Origin: Moringa oleifera
Taxonomy: Eukaryota; Streptophyta; Magnoliopsida; Brassicales; Moringaceae
Direction: 5' to 3'
Assembly: GCA_021397835.1 (NCBI GenBank)
Contig: JAJFZO010000799.1
Coordinates: forward strand, 806,001 to 870,000
Length of the DNA: 64,000 bases
Shown: piece by piece, positions 1 to 12,226 of the stretch
Layout: each line of letters begins with the position of its first letter
Numbering within the stretch: position 1 is the stretch's first letter
Notes under the pieces: model-generated
The model's database searches: none
What the model was told of the DNA's origin: nothing
Seen by the model: the letters and a program-made list of their open reading frames with translations, nothing else
Translations under genes and position numbers: made by a program

Positions 1-416
1 AAAATCATAATATTAGTAAAGATGCATTAGCTACCTACAGTAAGGAGCCTTTTCTTGACTGTTAGTGCTTTACTAATAAGAAAGGTTTTTCTCGCTTATT
101 CAATATTACTTTGCTTTGCTATCCGTATTTTGTTGGCACGAAACATACTACAACTAAAAAAAATGAATGAAGGAAGAAGGCATTAGCATTAGAAAGACTA
201 TAGGGGCATTTTGAATTGACTATAATACAAGTCATAAGGAATAGCAAAGCTAAGTCGAATAGGCTTTTTTATGACAAAAGTCCCAAAACTAGCTACCTTA
301 TAGAAGATAACTAATGTAAGCTTACTTAACTAATCTCATAAGTAAATGCCTATTTGCATTGCAACTAATAGAAAAAAAATAACCACTACAATACTAGACT
401 AGTAATTGAGTGCCCC
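1..416 (-). other. Decayed nad1 intron 4 downstream of ψmatR
   Basis: This lies just 3' of the matR stop on the minus strand, where the end of nad1 intron 4 (domains V and VI) would be expected. I could not recognise a domain V hairpin or nad1 exon e here. Exon e is probably off the window or lost. The stretch is well matched by 49096-49513 in copy B. Confidence 0.5.
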
Positions 417-2342
417 TTATTGTTCAGATTGATTCGGTCTGAGCTTCCCAAGCTCTGTGTTATTGGGGAACTCTACAAGGATCTTACCACTTTGATTTAC
501 TATATTGGAGTCATTGGAGTACTTTGGGATTGTATTCCACACCAAGGATTTATGCATGTGGGCCAGGGTGAATATTATAGACATGCAGATCTAGTGGTCA
601 ATAATCATTTAAACTTGGTAAAGGTTATCATGGCACCTATAGTAGGATATAAGACTTATCCCAATGCCCATGGACCAATTTATGATATCTGCATCACTAA
701 CATTCATCAAGTAGGCCATGTGGATTGGCCAAAGTCTTCTTTGGCTAATGAGACCTCAATCTCGAAGCCTTTAGAGTATCTTTTTGATAGGCACCTTTAT
801 CTGCATGGGGGATTCACTACTGATAGATCCTTACCAGTTTCATCTTCCTTCACCTGCCACCTTCTGACCCATAGGAATATACAGTCATAACATTCAAACA
901 CCCATGCTTGATTGTGAGACTGCCTGTTGAACATCTAATAATGCATTGCTCTGAACTAAGCTATGCAATAATGAAATGCCCTTTGATTCTTGCAGGATGT
1001 GCTTGATAATCCCCCATAATATGCTCACTTAGGGACTTCTTACTTAAGCTTTTTCGTTGGTTAAACATTGTTCGATAAACTCCCTATTTTGTTCAGCCCT
1101 TTTTCAGTTATTTAATCGGGATACTATCATCTAGCTTCCTAAACTTTCCATGGATGGCAAAGCATAGATGAAAAGTAATTATATGGATATGGTGCTTGAC
1201 ACATAGGTAATTCTCTAACCCTTACAAAAGTTGCATAGGAATTAGCCTCAGAGAGTCTTCCAGAATGATCGTACTGATGAATTCTATTGTACCATATGCA
1301 GCTACTATTGTTGATCTTACAAAGCCTACCCAAAGGTTCAGGTCGGACTGTAAGAAACAAGCAATACATTTTCGTATTTCTATTAGAAGCATTATGACAT
1401 CCATGATTCATGATATCAAGTCATCGACATATTATGCGTAATAAATACTTATTAAGTAATGGACTTTTAAAAGGGCCAACTTTTGGGCCAAGTGTCTCTT
1501 TGACCTAATAACTAATATCGCCTTTTGGCCCAGCCCTATGAGTAGCCTTTTCTTTTGTAATACTTAATAAGGTCTTTCATGACCTACTTATTATGACAAC
1601 ATTCTTTACCATAAAATTCGGCCTTCGAGGTCAACCGGACGACTTTTATGAGGAAAAGCAATGCAAAATAGGCTTGAGTGCTTATTAAGGAAGATGACAA
1701 GGGTCGAAGAAAAGGAAAAACGGAAGGTAGTTTCTAGCTGCCCCTGAGGCGGAAGCTACTTGTAGAGGGGGGGTATGCCACGATGAAATAGGGGAATGAA
1801 AGGCCACTTTGCATTGGATGCTCTTTGCCCTCCTAAGAATGATGGCTTTATTGTCTTAGAGAGTGTTAAAGTTTGCTTCTTCTTTAGAATTTTCATGGTC
1901 ATCAATAGGACTTGTCCTTAATAAAACTGATCTGATTCTTTGAAAAATCAAAATTTCATGCTTTTATTGAATTCTCCCTATCTCTTAATTGAGCTTATAT
2001 AGGTAGATATTGCCTGGTACGACTGATAGTCATATACTGTGTAGGACGGAGTAAGGGCCCTTCTTATCGTTTATAAGTCGTCCAGTAGAAAAGACTTTAT
2101 AAAAGGTGTAAAAGAAGTTAGGATCTTTGATTTCTTCCTTAAAGATTGGGATGAATCGAATGTTAGTCCATGGTATGAAAACACTTTCTGATGTTGAATT
2201 CTAAAAACCAATGAGAGATTTCCCACTATTCTTTGATCTGTTTTAAGATCGAGTGGCAACCTTGATACGAGCAAAAATGTGATATGTTTAGAAACTCAGG
2301 ATCATAAATGGATTGGAGTACCATTCTGATTGCCTCTTTCAT
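417..2342 (-). pseudogene. matR: ψmatR, copy A: decayed mitochondrial maturase
   Basis: matR is the group II intron maturase encoded inside nad1 intron 4 of plant mitochondria and assists intron splicing. On the minus strand the reading starts at 2342 with MKEAIRMVLQSIYDPEF and continues in shifting frames. Recognisable blocks are WFLEFNIRKCFHTMD (about 2200), the reverse-transcriptase YxDD box preserved as YVDD (1420-1431), LLIEIRKCIACFLQSDLNLWVG (in pieces, about 1330-1390), LWPIHMAYLMNVSDADIINW (about 670-730) and the C-terminus NDSNIVNQSGKILVEFP, with a stop at 417. The span of 1926 bp is close to the usual length of about 1.97 kb. Several in-frame stops (for example CGA to TGA type changes) and frameshifts rule out function. 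The plus-strand open frame at 420-890 is only the antisense of this gene. Confidence 0.95.
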
Positions 2343-2979
2343 GATCTTTTCTATAGGTAGAACTACTATGAATGGTCTAAGTTTAACCCTTATTTCATTT
2401 TTCATACTTTAAAGACAGACAAACCTCGTTGTTTACTCCTTTTATTAATAATCAAAAACTCCTTGTCATCCTTTTAGTGACTCATAGAGCTTTCGTCTAC
2501 TCAATATTTTTGGTTCTTAAGAATGTTCAATACCTCTCCCAGGACCGAAATGATTGTCCCTGCCTAGTGGGTTTATATCGATCCCTGAATATTGTCGAGT
2601 ACTGTTCACATCCTCGCCATTCTTGTCTCCATCATCTGCAATCCACACAGATGTGTTTGTGCCCCCTAAGTGGACCAGAAAGAAAGGATTTCTCAAAATA
2701 ACCCCTTATTTCTAAACTCAAGCTATGATGCTTTCCCGTATGAGCATCCGGTACATGCATCAATTCATGGAATAGTGAAGATCTCACCCTTACTCTTAGA
2801 TAGATCACTTAAGGGTTCACTGTGATTCATTGTTATGCTTGCACATTAGGCTACCCTTCTCTGAAAGCTCCGTGGGACCATCTATCACTGGTTTTCGCTC
2901 AAAAGGATTTATTGCACAAGCCGAGATAAAGGCTCCCAAAAAGGAAAGCCCAATGAATGTTAGATGCAAGGCTCTACAC
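2343..2979 (-). other. 5' part of nad1 intron 4 (group II), copy A
   Basis: This sits between nad1 exon d and the matR start on the minus strand. The intron begins at 2979 with GTGTAGAGCC, a one-base variant of the group II GTGYG consensus, right after the exon d sequence. The same boundary is at 52080 in copy B (GTGTAAAGC). Retention of the intron shows transfer as DNA, not through spliced cDNA. Confidence 0.75.
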
Positions 2980-3039
2980 CTTATTAAAATCATATTGGCA
3001 TACTTTCATGAAAAAAAAAAGAGCACACCTCCATTAAAG
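2980..3039 (-). pseudogene. nad1: nad1 exon d remnant, copy A
   Basis: nad1 encodes subunit 1 of respiratory complex I, and exon d is its short fourth exon. Here it is about 60 bp. The minus strand reads the start of the block GSALFF, then a one-base excess in an A/T run (about 3008-3022) shifts the frame before the EYANMILM part. The homologous exon in copy B (52081-52139) keeps the frame. The 3' boundary is the group II intron start at 2979. I do not see exons a, b, c or e in the window; some nad1 exons are trans-spliced in plants, so an isolated exon d next to matR is normal. Confidence 0.88.
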
Positions 3040-6000
3040 ACGAGAGAGTAAGGTACAACAAGGCCATTTTTATCTATCGCCCTTCTCATGAAAGCATACA
3101 TGGACGTTACTGCTCATGCAGCTCCCAGCTAGTAAATAGTTAGCCTTTATTTACAAGGAATGGATGGAAGTATGGATAAATCGAATTAAATAGACAAATT
3201 TAGTTTTTATTTTTAGTAACAACATGATAAAAGTATCCCTTTCACAAAAAACTATGGATCCCTTGCCTATCATGCCACTTCAGCACCTTATAGTCCTCGA
3301 GAAGATCATGATGAGCCCTTTCTATTAATGTTTTCATAGATTTTGGAAATTTGACAATGGATTAGGAAGAGAATAAATCCCATAATCTAAGAAATACTCA
3401 TCCTAGTGCTTTCACTCTCCTCTAGGAAGGGCTTTTTATAGATAAAGAGGTAAGTCGAGAGTAAGGCCCCGTTCGATCTATTTCTCAAAGTCAGAAGAAG
3501 ATCTCTCATTCGATGACCCTGAACAAGAAGGAACAGCTCTTGATATGAAATTAATAACAAAGAAAGAAGAGGAATTAGATGCCCTAGAGTAAAACCCCTA
3601 GACAAGCCTTAAAAAAACATGCACATAACGAACTAGACATAAATAATGGAAAAAAGAAAAAGGCCTTGATGATGATCCTATGTTAATTTTTGCCTTGCCT
3701 CGATGATGCACTCTTAGCACACAAAGCAATACACCGAAAAAAAAGAAAGAATCTCTCTATTATTTAATTAAGAGAATTATTGGTTTAACTTATGGACTAC
3801 ATGGGAAATACGAGAGCTAAGCAAGCTTGTTATATGTTCTCCTCTTGCCCTTGAGCGATAGAAGAACCACTTATCTTCTCTTAGAAAGTAGTCGATCGAT
3901 TCGCCTTTATTGTCGATCAATAGCCCCGTAGATCTCTTCCTCTATATGATAAATTGCCATGTTGTAGCACCACCGTGATGTCGATTCTCCTTATTTTTTG
4001 GAGCATCCGATGCTGTGACTTTGACTTTGAGTATGTTGAATGAGTGGAAAGATCTTTATAGAAGTCCCTATTCGATCTAACCAAAAAGTTAGTATATATA
4101 TAGATAAGAGGGAAAACTACAAGTTTTTAAAAAAGGACGAGCGGTTTACATGAAACGAGCCTCTTAGTAAATGTCTTAATTAGATGTAAGTTCAAAATCA
4201 AGCTAAAAGATAGTGAAAAGATGAGGTCTTTTTCATTGCAAATAGACCTTAGTTCGACCTTTACATAATTGGGTGATGGATGTGCTTCATCGTCTTCCAA
4301 TTGATGGGATATATAACTAAACTATACCTTTTGCCATTCTATCAACAAGAAAATCAATATCAATAGTGGAAGGAGAATAGTAGTCCCCTGCTCATCAATT
4401 AGTAGTTGAATAATCCCAGTAGTGGTCCTCTTACCTAGCGGAGTTAATCCTTAATTGGAAATGATAGGGCGACCAAAGATTTCACATTACAGTTTAAACA
4501 TGTTACTTTACGCATGAGCATAGTAGAATTTGAATCCGTTGGCTCAAATGAGTGGCTCTTGGCTTACTTTCTTAAGAAGGGCTTTCATTAACTAAGAAGT
4601 GAGAATTGTTGACTCATATGATCTTAGGCCCAAAAAGATGATGAAAGTAATAATTTCACACTTAAAAATTAAGCTCATCAGTTTTGAACATGACATTCGT
4701 ACCCACGAAAAGTTTTCGTAGGCATTACTATGATCTTGAAGCCCTTGCTAGAAGCTATTCAGTATGGCTTACTACTAAAAAAGGTTCAGGCATCCTTCGA
4801 CTTAGCCTTGTGATCCACTAATTCATCTATTGATCTAGTGTTCCTCAAAGAAGATGGATAAGGTCAAAAAAAAAAAAAAGTGATGAGGGCAGAAAGAAAT
4901 GGTTTTTAATTTAAGGTTCTTACCTTTGGAAATAGGTATTAAAAAAAGAACATAATGGGTTAGGTCAAACTTCTTTTGAGAGGAAAGATCTATCAAAGAA
5001 ACAAATTGAGAGCCAAAATTTTTTTTTCCAATGTTATGCTTTAAAAGTTCGACTTGGAACAAAAATAACCTTTATCTATATTTTATTAATGGGATAGGAA
5101 TTCATAATGGGACATTTTTTCATAGATTTTGAGCAAGAAAGGTACAGCGCCTTATGGGGGCCTTTAACCACCCTTGAGGTCATTCGAAGCCACGTTAGGG
5201 CAATTTATTGACCGTAGTAATACAATGTTTAGTGGTGAGGCAAAGCACTAGTGAGAAGCTTCCCTTAGGATTCTTTTCCCATATGGTTTTCTTACCCATA
5301 GATAATAAGACTGTCTTTCCACGCCCCCTGAAAAGTTATTCTGGTTAATTATTCTTTAGTAATGCATTGGTGCTTGACCCTTGCAATCTACTTTCATAGG
5401 TATACTTTGACGCATCTTTGAACAAGTATATCTTAATGTTTCTACTATTCTCGCTCATCACCCGATCATTCTTATGGTCTCTCAAATCGCTTTCAAAACA
5501 GATGTAGTCTTCATTTTCGCTTTTCATTGAGCGTAAAGTTCCTTGTAATCACCTATGCAGGATTGATTTAGCTCAGAAGAACCCTTTCTTTCATAATCGG
5601 GAAGTACATATCGATGAGCTTATGTAAGCATTTTTTACTACTGCACTTTGTTGATGCAACAAAGTTTTTCCATTTCACGAGTAAACACCTTTTAAGAGAG
5701 TCTTTCTTTCATCGACTTGTCTTTTAACTACCTTGAGACGAATAATTTTCACGAGATTAATAATAAATATAGGTCACATATAAGTGTGTTTACTTTCCAA
5801 GGTAAGTGTATTTGCTTCTTTAAAATTGGGTGCTTATGGGACTTCTGCTTTATGAACTGCAAGATTAAGATCTTTTTCTATGTCTATTAATATCTCTCTG
5901 GAATAAGAATTTTTTTTTTCAAATAGAACCAAAAAATTAGTTTGAAAAGGACCTTTTATTAGTTGGCAAACCTAAACATTCCCTCAACTTAAAAACATTG

Positions 6001-9000
6001 CCTACGAGTAGTTTCATAACTCTAACCAAGGCCTCGGTTTTAACCATTCTTGCTAAGGACAACCTTGCTCTTAGCAAAAGATTAGACACTAGGTATGAAG
6101 CAAGTTCACTATCTAATGAATTTCCTCAAATCGAATGACACAAGGCAAACTAGAATCGAAAGATTAATCTAGGTAGTGACAGGTTCAAATTAAAAGAAAC
6201 CGTGCGTACGTTAAAAAAAGGTATAGGCAAGCCTTTATTGATTTTTCACATGGATTGCTTTTCATTATTTTTCTTTCCATAGGCATACATTACAGTCTAA
6301 TTTGCTTTATGACTTTAAGGGATTGAGAAGAAGTCTTTTGATCCTTCTTAAGCCTACTCCCATTTTTCAAATTAAGCTTCTAATTTAGTTGGTGCAGACA
6401 TTGAAGGATCAATTAACATTAGATAGCAAAGGCTTTTGATTAAAGTGCTTAGATTTGTTTCGAAGTCAGTTTAGGAATCAATTTTTGGTCTGGTTAGTGT
6501 TCCAACATCTCGAATCGAGGTGGTTCTGAACTTAGGTTTCCCTACCTTTCTAGTTATAGAAAGAGGAGAGGGACTTCGAAGCCTTAATTCAAGCCAAAAA
6601 TAGTGCTAACAACTACCCATCTTGATAAAAATAATAAATGTTGACAAAGAAAAGCCTTTTTATAAGCCTAAGGGATGGCGATCAAGGTGGATAAAGTGAA
6701 AAAGAATCGTATTTAAATTAAGGCAGGCTGAGGAGGCCCTACGTATTCTTTCTTTTCATCAGTGGTGGGCAAGGAAGAAAACTATTTATTACATCTTTAA
6801 GAACTAAAGACAAATTGTTGTTTAAAGACCTTTTCAAAGGCCATTTTATAGAGGGCATGTATCACGCCTAATAGAACTATACTTTGTATTGTCAATAGGA
6901 GAGAGAAAGAGAAGGATAATAAAGGAGGTCTTGTTATATATTTGGAAATTGAATCAACATGCACTTTAGGCTCTTCTAAAACCTATGATGTAGGGTTACA
7001 TGAGTAGTGAAAGACTGAGCTCACTTGTGCTTTCATACTTTACAATAACCCAAGCTGAGAAGCTTTAAAGCCATATCATATGGATTGGTAAACTTAAATC
7101 AAAAAACCAAACTGGGAAGTCTTCCAAAGTTGGGGCTTGATCCTGCATAATTGACCTGCTTCATACCAATTAGTATCTAGCTTACTTAATGCACTAACAC
7201 GCATTCGCATCGTTGCCTTAGCTTCATGTTAAGGGCACAAAGGAAAGAACAACTACTCTATTAATGTAATATTCATTTATAGTGTGGTCATTCCATTATC
7301 AGGCTTAAACCAGTGTGTTTGAGGGACTAACTCCTTATGAAACTAAGGATCTACCTCCTAACGACATTCTCACGAAGAGAAAACAAAAGTCTTTTGAAAT
7401 AGGAAGAAAAACCAATGGATTGTAGTACTTTCATAAGGCACTCGACCTTATTTGAAGGGGTGCACCTAAGAAAGGAAGTAGCTTGTATTTTTTCTTTTTA
7501 AACTATAACTAGTAAAAAAAGACTTCACCTCTTTTGAAAAGAAGAGTAAAAAAAAAAGATCGAAAAGATCAATTACCAAGCAAAGGAAAGCAAGCACTAC
7601 TAGCATTATAAGGAAAACCCTTAAGATTCCATGGGAAATTAAAAACTATTAGATAAGAATGTTCATTGAATTGCCTTCAATAAATCTAACCAGCTAAGCT
7701 ACCAAAATAACCTTTCTAACTAAGAAAAGGCAGTTTTATTGGTTCCCAATTTTGAAATTGAGAGTACAAAGCCATAAGCTGATGAGCTATATGTGAAGTT
7801 AAACAAACCCAGTTAAGAAATGGAAGTTATAGCTATCAAGCTAAAACTAAAATTCAAGCCAAAAATGTAAAGAAAGGTCCCAATTGCCAACCACACTTTG
7901 CTGTATTGCAAAATCAAGAAGTGAAGTAAGGGAAGGGCTTTCATATACTGAGTGGCGATAGGCCTCTAGTCCTTTGGTTCTTACAAGAGTGTATATGGAT
8001 AGGTTTAGAGAGCCAGCTACCCATTTGACAGCCACTTAAAACATCTAATGACACGGTGAAGGCAAGGTGAATGCAGTGAAGTATGGTTATTTTCATACAT
8101 TTTTCCTAGAATTGCTACTTCTTTGTTTCATGGTTTTGAGTTTCCTCTCCGTTTAAAGTTTAAGAGTGATGAGAAGCATTCTACTACTTCAATAGGGGCT
8201 CATTCATGTAAGTAAATATGCGTGCAGTGAGCTCCTCATATACACTCCAGATTCCATTTAAAGGCCTATCCTAACCACTCATATGAGGCACCCCTTACCA
8301 AGATTCCGCTGTTTGGTCTCTAATACCATTTTTTGAATTGACCTGCCTATTAGCAGTGTAGGCTCAGTTATTATTGTATACTTATATGATAAGTCAAGTG
8401 CGCTAAAAGAAACCTTATAGCTCACAAAGTATGGTTGATCAGGCATGCCTATTGTTGATAAGTTCCAATTCCTTCTTTTTTCCCTACATCTAATTTAAGG
8501 GATTTGAGACAAACAAGTGCTATTGCCCTGATTCAGTAGCGTTACGCCCTTTAAACATGGCAAAACTATAAGTCATCATTTTAGTGAGAAAGCATAAAAA
8601 GCCTTTACAACATGTTACTATGCGCTTGGTAGGTTCGGGTTATCAATGTACTTCCTAAGATTGTAGGCCCTTTCATACACAGATTTTAAGGCATTTAGCT
8701 AGCCTGTGTCTTCGCTCTCGCTTCTATGCTCTTTTTCCTAACTCTTTCAATATCTTTCTTTCATCTTTGCCATCTCCCTAACCAAATTGATTTTTACACC
8801 ATCCATCCTATGCTTGGTTCATAAGAATTGTAAGTTTGATAATCAGAGGATGGAATATCTCCATTGTTCTTAGCAAGCCACTTCATGCTCAAAGCAAAAG
8901 CCAAATCTTGAAGCTAGGATGTGTGAGAACTAGAGCTTCAAAAAAAGCCATAGCGAAGGTTGGTAATATGGTTAGAGGTCCATTTTGTGATAACATTCGA

Positions 9001-10559
9001 CATTTTCTAACATAAATAAAAGATGTTAAATTATCTTAACACCTTTTTTTCAATTATTCCTACGAATATATTGCCTTATTTTGATTAATTTCCCGCATAC
9101 ATTCCTTTTCCTACTGAGGAAGCTTTTTAGCATGCTTTCGATTAGCTAAGCTTTCTTTTAGTTGTGCAAACAATACCTCCGTGAAGCAAATTTAGTTCCA
9201 TCTTGTACCTCTTATCGAACAAATTTCAATATAAATGGTTGTCCTTCTAATTGTGATGATTTATTTTATTCAAAGTGAAGCAAGCAATGTTATTGTCCCC
9301 TTCTTTCCCCTAGCGCTCATTAAAATTGTATGTAGGTCATCGAGATTGGGGACATCATATTGAAATAACTTGATCTATGAACGCAACCCTTGGTTTACCC
9401 AATATTCGGCAAGGAATGGACCAATTCCTTCATTCAATGCATATTGATTAAGAATCCCTTTAGGAGATTAGGTCAAGAACCTTTTTTCAAGTCCAAAAAG
9501 GAACTCTTAGTTAGGTCCCTCAGCAACTTGGATTGATGCCTATCAATAATAAGAAGCTTGAAATTCATGCCTTGTATATGGCACACAATTATTTTAATCG
9601 ATGCAAATCAATATATCACAGGGAAGTTTGGTCTTTGGAATCAAACGACAAATCATGATATGAAAGGGGAGCTCTAACGTGGAAGCACTCATGGGATCTG
9701 GTCAACAAAGGTGTAACTATGAAGTCAGTCGAGCAACTCTTTCGAAAGTAATCAAAGGAAGGTGAGGGAAAAAGTAAACCCAATAAAGCCATATGGTAGA
9801 AAGCCTTTCAATAAAGCTTGCATCTTTTGGGAAAAAGAAATAGTAAACATTGCCAGAGTTTCCTAATGAGGTGCCAACAATAATTAAAGAAAAAGCTTCA
9901 ACGGCTGCTTTATCCACAAGAATTTCATCAAGGTTCTCTCTGGTCTTCCTCAAAAAGACAACTTTAGAGCGTAAGTCAAACTCATGATAGGAGAGCAATC
10001 ACACACACATGGTTTAGTGGTTTGTTAAGCTTTATGACCTTATTCTTTTTCAACTTGATGTGTCATTTGCTTCTCTAGCTTATTATGACTTCTTTGACAC
10101 TATTGCATGAAACATTGATTTGGTCTCCCATTGCTATCTATGCTAGCTCGAAAGGTATTATTGCTCTCTTATTTTTTATTAAACCTCCTTGACTCCGCTG
10201 TTATCCCTGTTTGGATTTTATTTTTTTTCAGTGTGGCCCGTCCAATATACTTCATAAATTTATGGGGTTGGATGAAATAACTATGCATTACTCTGCTTAG
10301 TGCTAAAGTGAGCTTAACCACCCCATATGGCTGATTTTTCCTTACTTTAGTTGGTTAACAAATTGAATTGCACTCGATTTGAACCCGCCTTATGAGAAGC
10401 TCATAAGGGAAAGTGTCTTTCTTCTATAATATAATCTGTATGTGCTCGATCCTTTTATTGATTCAGCATTTTCCTTCACCCCTTCTAATAAAATAGATTC
10501 TAGCTATTTTTCTTTGAGCTCCTATGAGGGATTAATCATCTTGCTTTCTTTCTCCATTT
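3040..10559. other. Mitochondria-like DNA, no gene identified (copy A)
   Basis: This is the long stretch upstream of nad1 exon d, probably starting with the 3' half of nad1 intron 3. Its texture (short purine and pyrimidine runs, many AAGC, CTTAG and GAAAG words) resembles plant mitochondrial intergenic DNA. All of it is shared with copy B. A few minus-strand readings look protein-like across stops, such as the frame at about 4230-4440 and the open frames at 5345-5527, 7847-8035 and 9717-9998. I cannot assign any of them to a known mitochondrial or transposon protein. No tRNA or rRNA was recognised. Confidence 0.5.
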
Positions 10560-11273
10560 CCTGTTCATTACGATCATGGGTGTTTCGTGCCTTCTATCAG
10601 TCTTTCAAATCTCCTTATCGCTAGTTAGTAAAATAGTTCTTGAGTGGACTCGAGATGTACCAAGCCCTATTGAAAGATCTAACCGTCGGCCACTTCCATC
10701 AGTTTTCTTCAATAATTGTGTTAACTTTAGCATAGACTTGAATAGCTACATCATAATAAATTCTACTACTACACTTCTGAATAATGGGACCTAACGGATG
10801 CTAGTTGTCGAACCAAATAAAAAAAGTACCTTTCACCATTGGGATGAAAGGTCTCATAGTGTACCTCAAGTTCAAAAATTTCCTCCAACTCTAGGAGAAA
10901 GAGTCATTAGAAAGGAGGATGTCATAGGCACTCTTATCTTTCAAGGGAAAACTTTTAATTTAAAAGCCTTGATGGTATGTGAGTTAAAGGCAATGTTCCA
11001 CAAATGTTTGGTAATAGCTGCCTTATTCCAATCATGAACTCTCTTGATGCTAGAACCCCTTTCTCTTTCATTTTGAGACATAAACTACATACCAAGCCAT
11101 CTTGGAAACCTTAGAGATCTTAACTACACCCATCTATCCTATATGCTTCAACAGGACAAAGGTAAATTGATACCATAGAAAGTCAAGGTCAAATACTCGC
11201 CCATAAATAAATTAAAAGTAATTTTTAGGGATTGGTGACTTCCTTATTCTATGACTTTGGCACTTGATCTTCC

Positions 11274-11987
11274 AAAAAAAGGTCTATACTAGGTCAGGTG
11301 AATGAATTAGGTAAAGATGCCTATTAGTATCCTAGCCTTCTTTCAAATAACATCACATCCTAAATGGAATATGTAATTTGACTAACAAAAATGGATTGAT
11401 GGACGAGGAAGATAAAATTATTAAGGATAATAATCAAATAGTGATGGATGTCATAGGTTTAGTATGAATGGAAAAAGGATGAAAGCGTTAAATGACCAGA
11501 ATCAAAAATTTGAGAAGAGGACTTATTGGTGAAGAAAAAGAAACCTATCTTGTATGAGAAGCAAATTTGACGGTGACACTTTCTTCGTGTTTTGTTTGTA
11601 AGAGAAGGCTATGACTTTTTCATAATCATAGACGAAATCTGGTGAGACTTCCTTAGAAGTAACAAGCTAATCAATGTTTGATGTAATAGATAAAATGGCC
11701 AAAGGTGACTTTTGCTCGGTTTAGTGTGCATATGTATGCAGAAAAGCACCTCTAAATTGATGAGTCGAGGTTATGTTGAGAGGATCCATGACTCATACCA
11801 TTCAACTTTTTCTTTTCTCATTTGTAGGACAATTCGCCTTTCAATGTCTCCAAACACACTTATCTTTGGCAATCTAGATGGATTTGATAGTCAAAGGCAC
11901 ATAAAGAAACTAAAAGTGTAGACTAACAATAAATATAAGATAATAGTAAGAAGTAGTGAGTGATGGTGGTCCTCATAATTAATAGCT
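11274..11987. other. Block present only in copy A
   Basis: Copy B passes directly from the equivalent of 11273 (60472, after acttgatcttcca) to the equivalent of 11988 (60473, ttcatctctcctcac). So about 714 bp are either deleted in B or inserted in A. No terminal repeats or target duplication are visible at the edges, which favours a deletion in B. No gene was recognised inside. Confidence 0.75.
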
Positions 11988-12205
11988 TAAATTCGTCTCT
12001 CCTCACACTTTTTATGCTCATTTTATCTAATAACATAATCATAATCTCATTTCAAACATGTCCTTCGGGCCAAGTCGGAATTCTCAATCTCAGTTATAAC
12101 CTGCTTACTCAGTTTCTAGTCCTTTATGTCATGTTTTTGCACTTTAGTTGGTTATAGCCAATTTGACCATAGTTTCTATAAATAGGATGAAATTTAGATT
12201 ATAAT

Positions 12206-12226
12206 GTATATATATATATATATATA
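12206..12226. repeat. (TA)n microsatellite
   Basis: A run of about ten TA dinucleotides. In copy B the homologous run (60670-60693) is followed by an extra 0.4 kb, whereas in copy A it joins directly to atgtgaattag, so this spot was a breakpoint. Confidence 0.9.

Noticed and set aside
420..890. 156-codon plus-strand open frame (and its counterpart at 49682-49972)
   Set aside because: It is exactly antisense to the C-terminal part of ψmatR. The openness reflects the old coding strand, not a gene.
10442..11037. Three plus-strand open frames in a row, with a counterpart at 59742-59975
   Set aside because: The minus strand of the same stretch gives the C-terminal LINE domain in broken frames, so these are antisense shadows.
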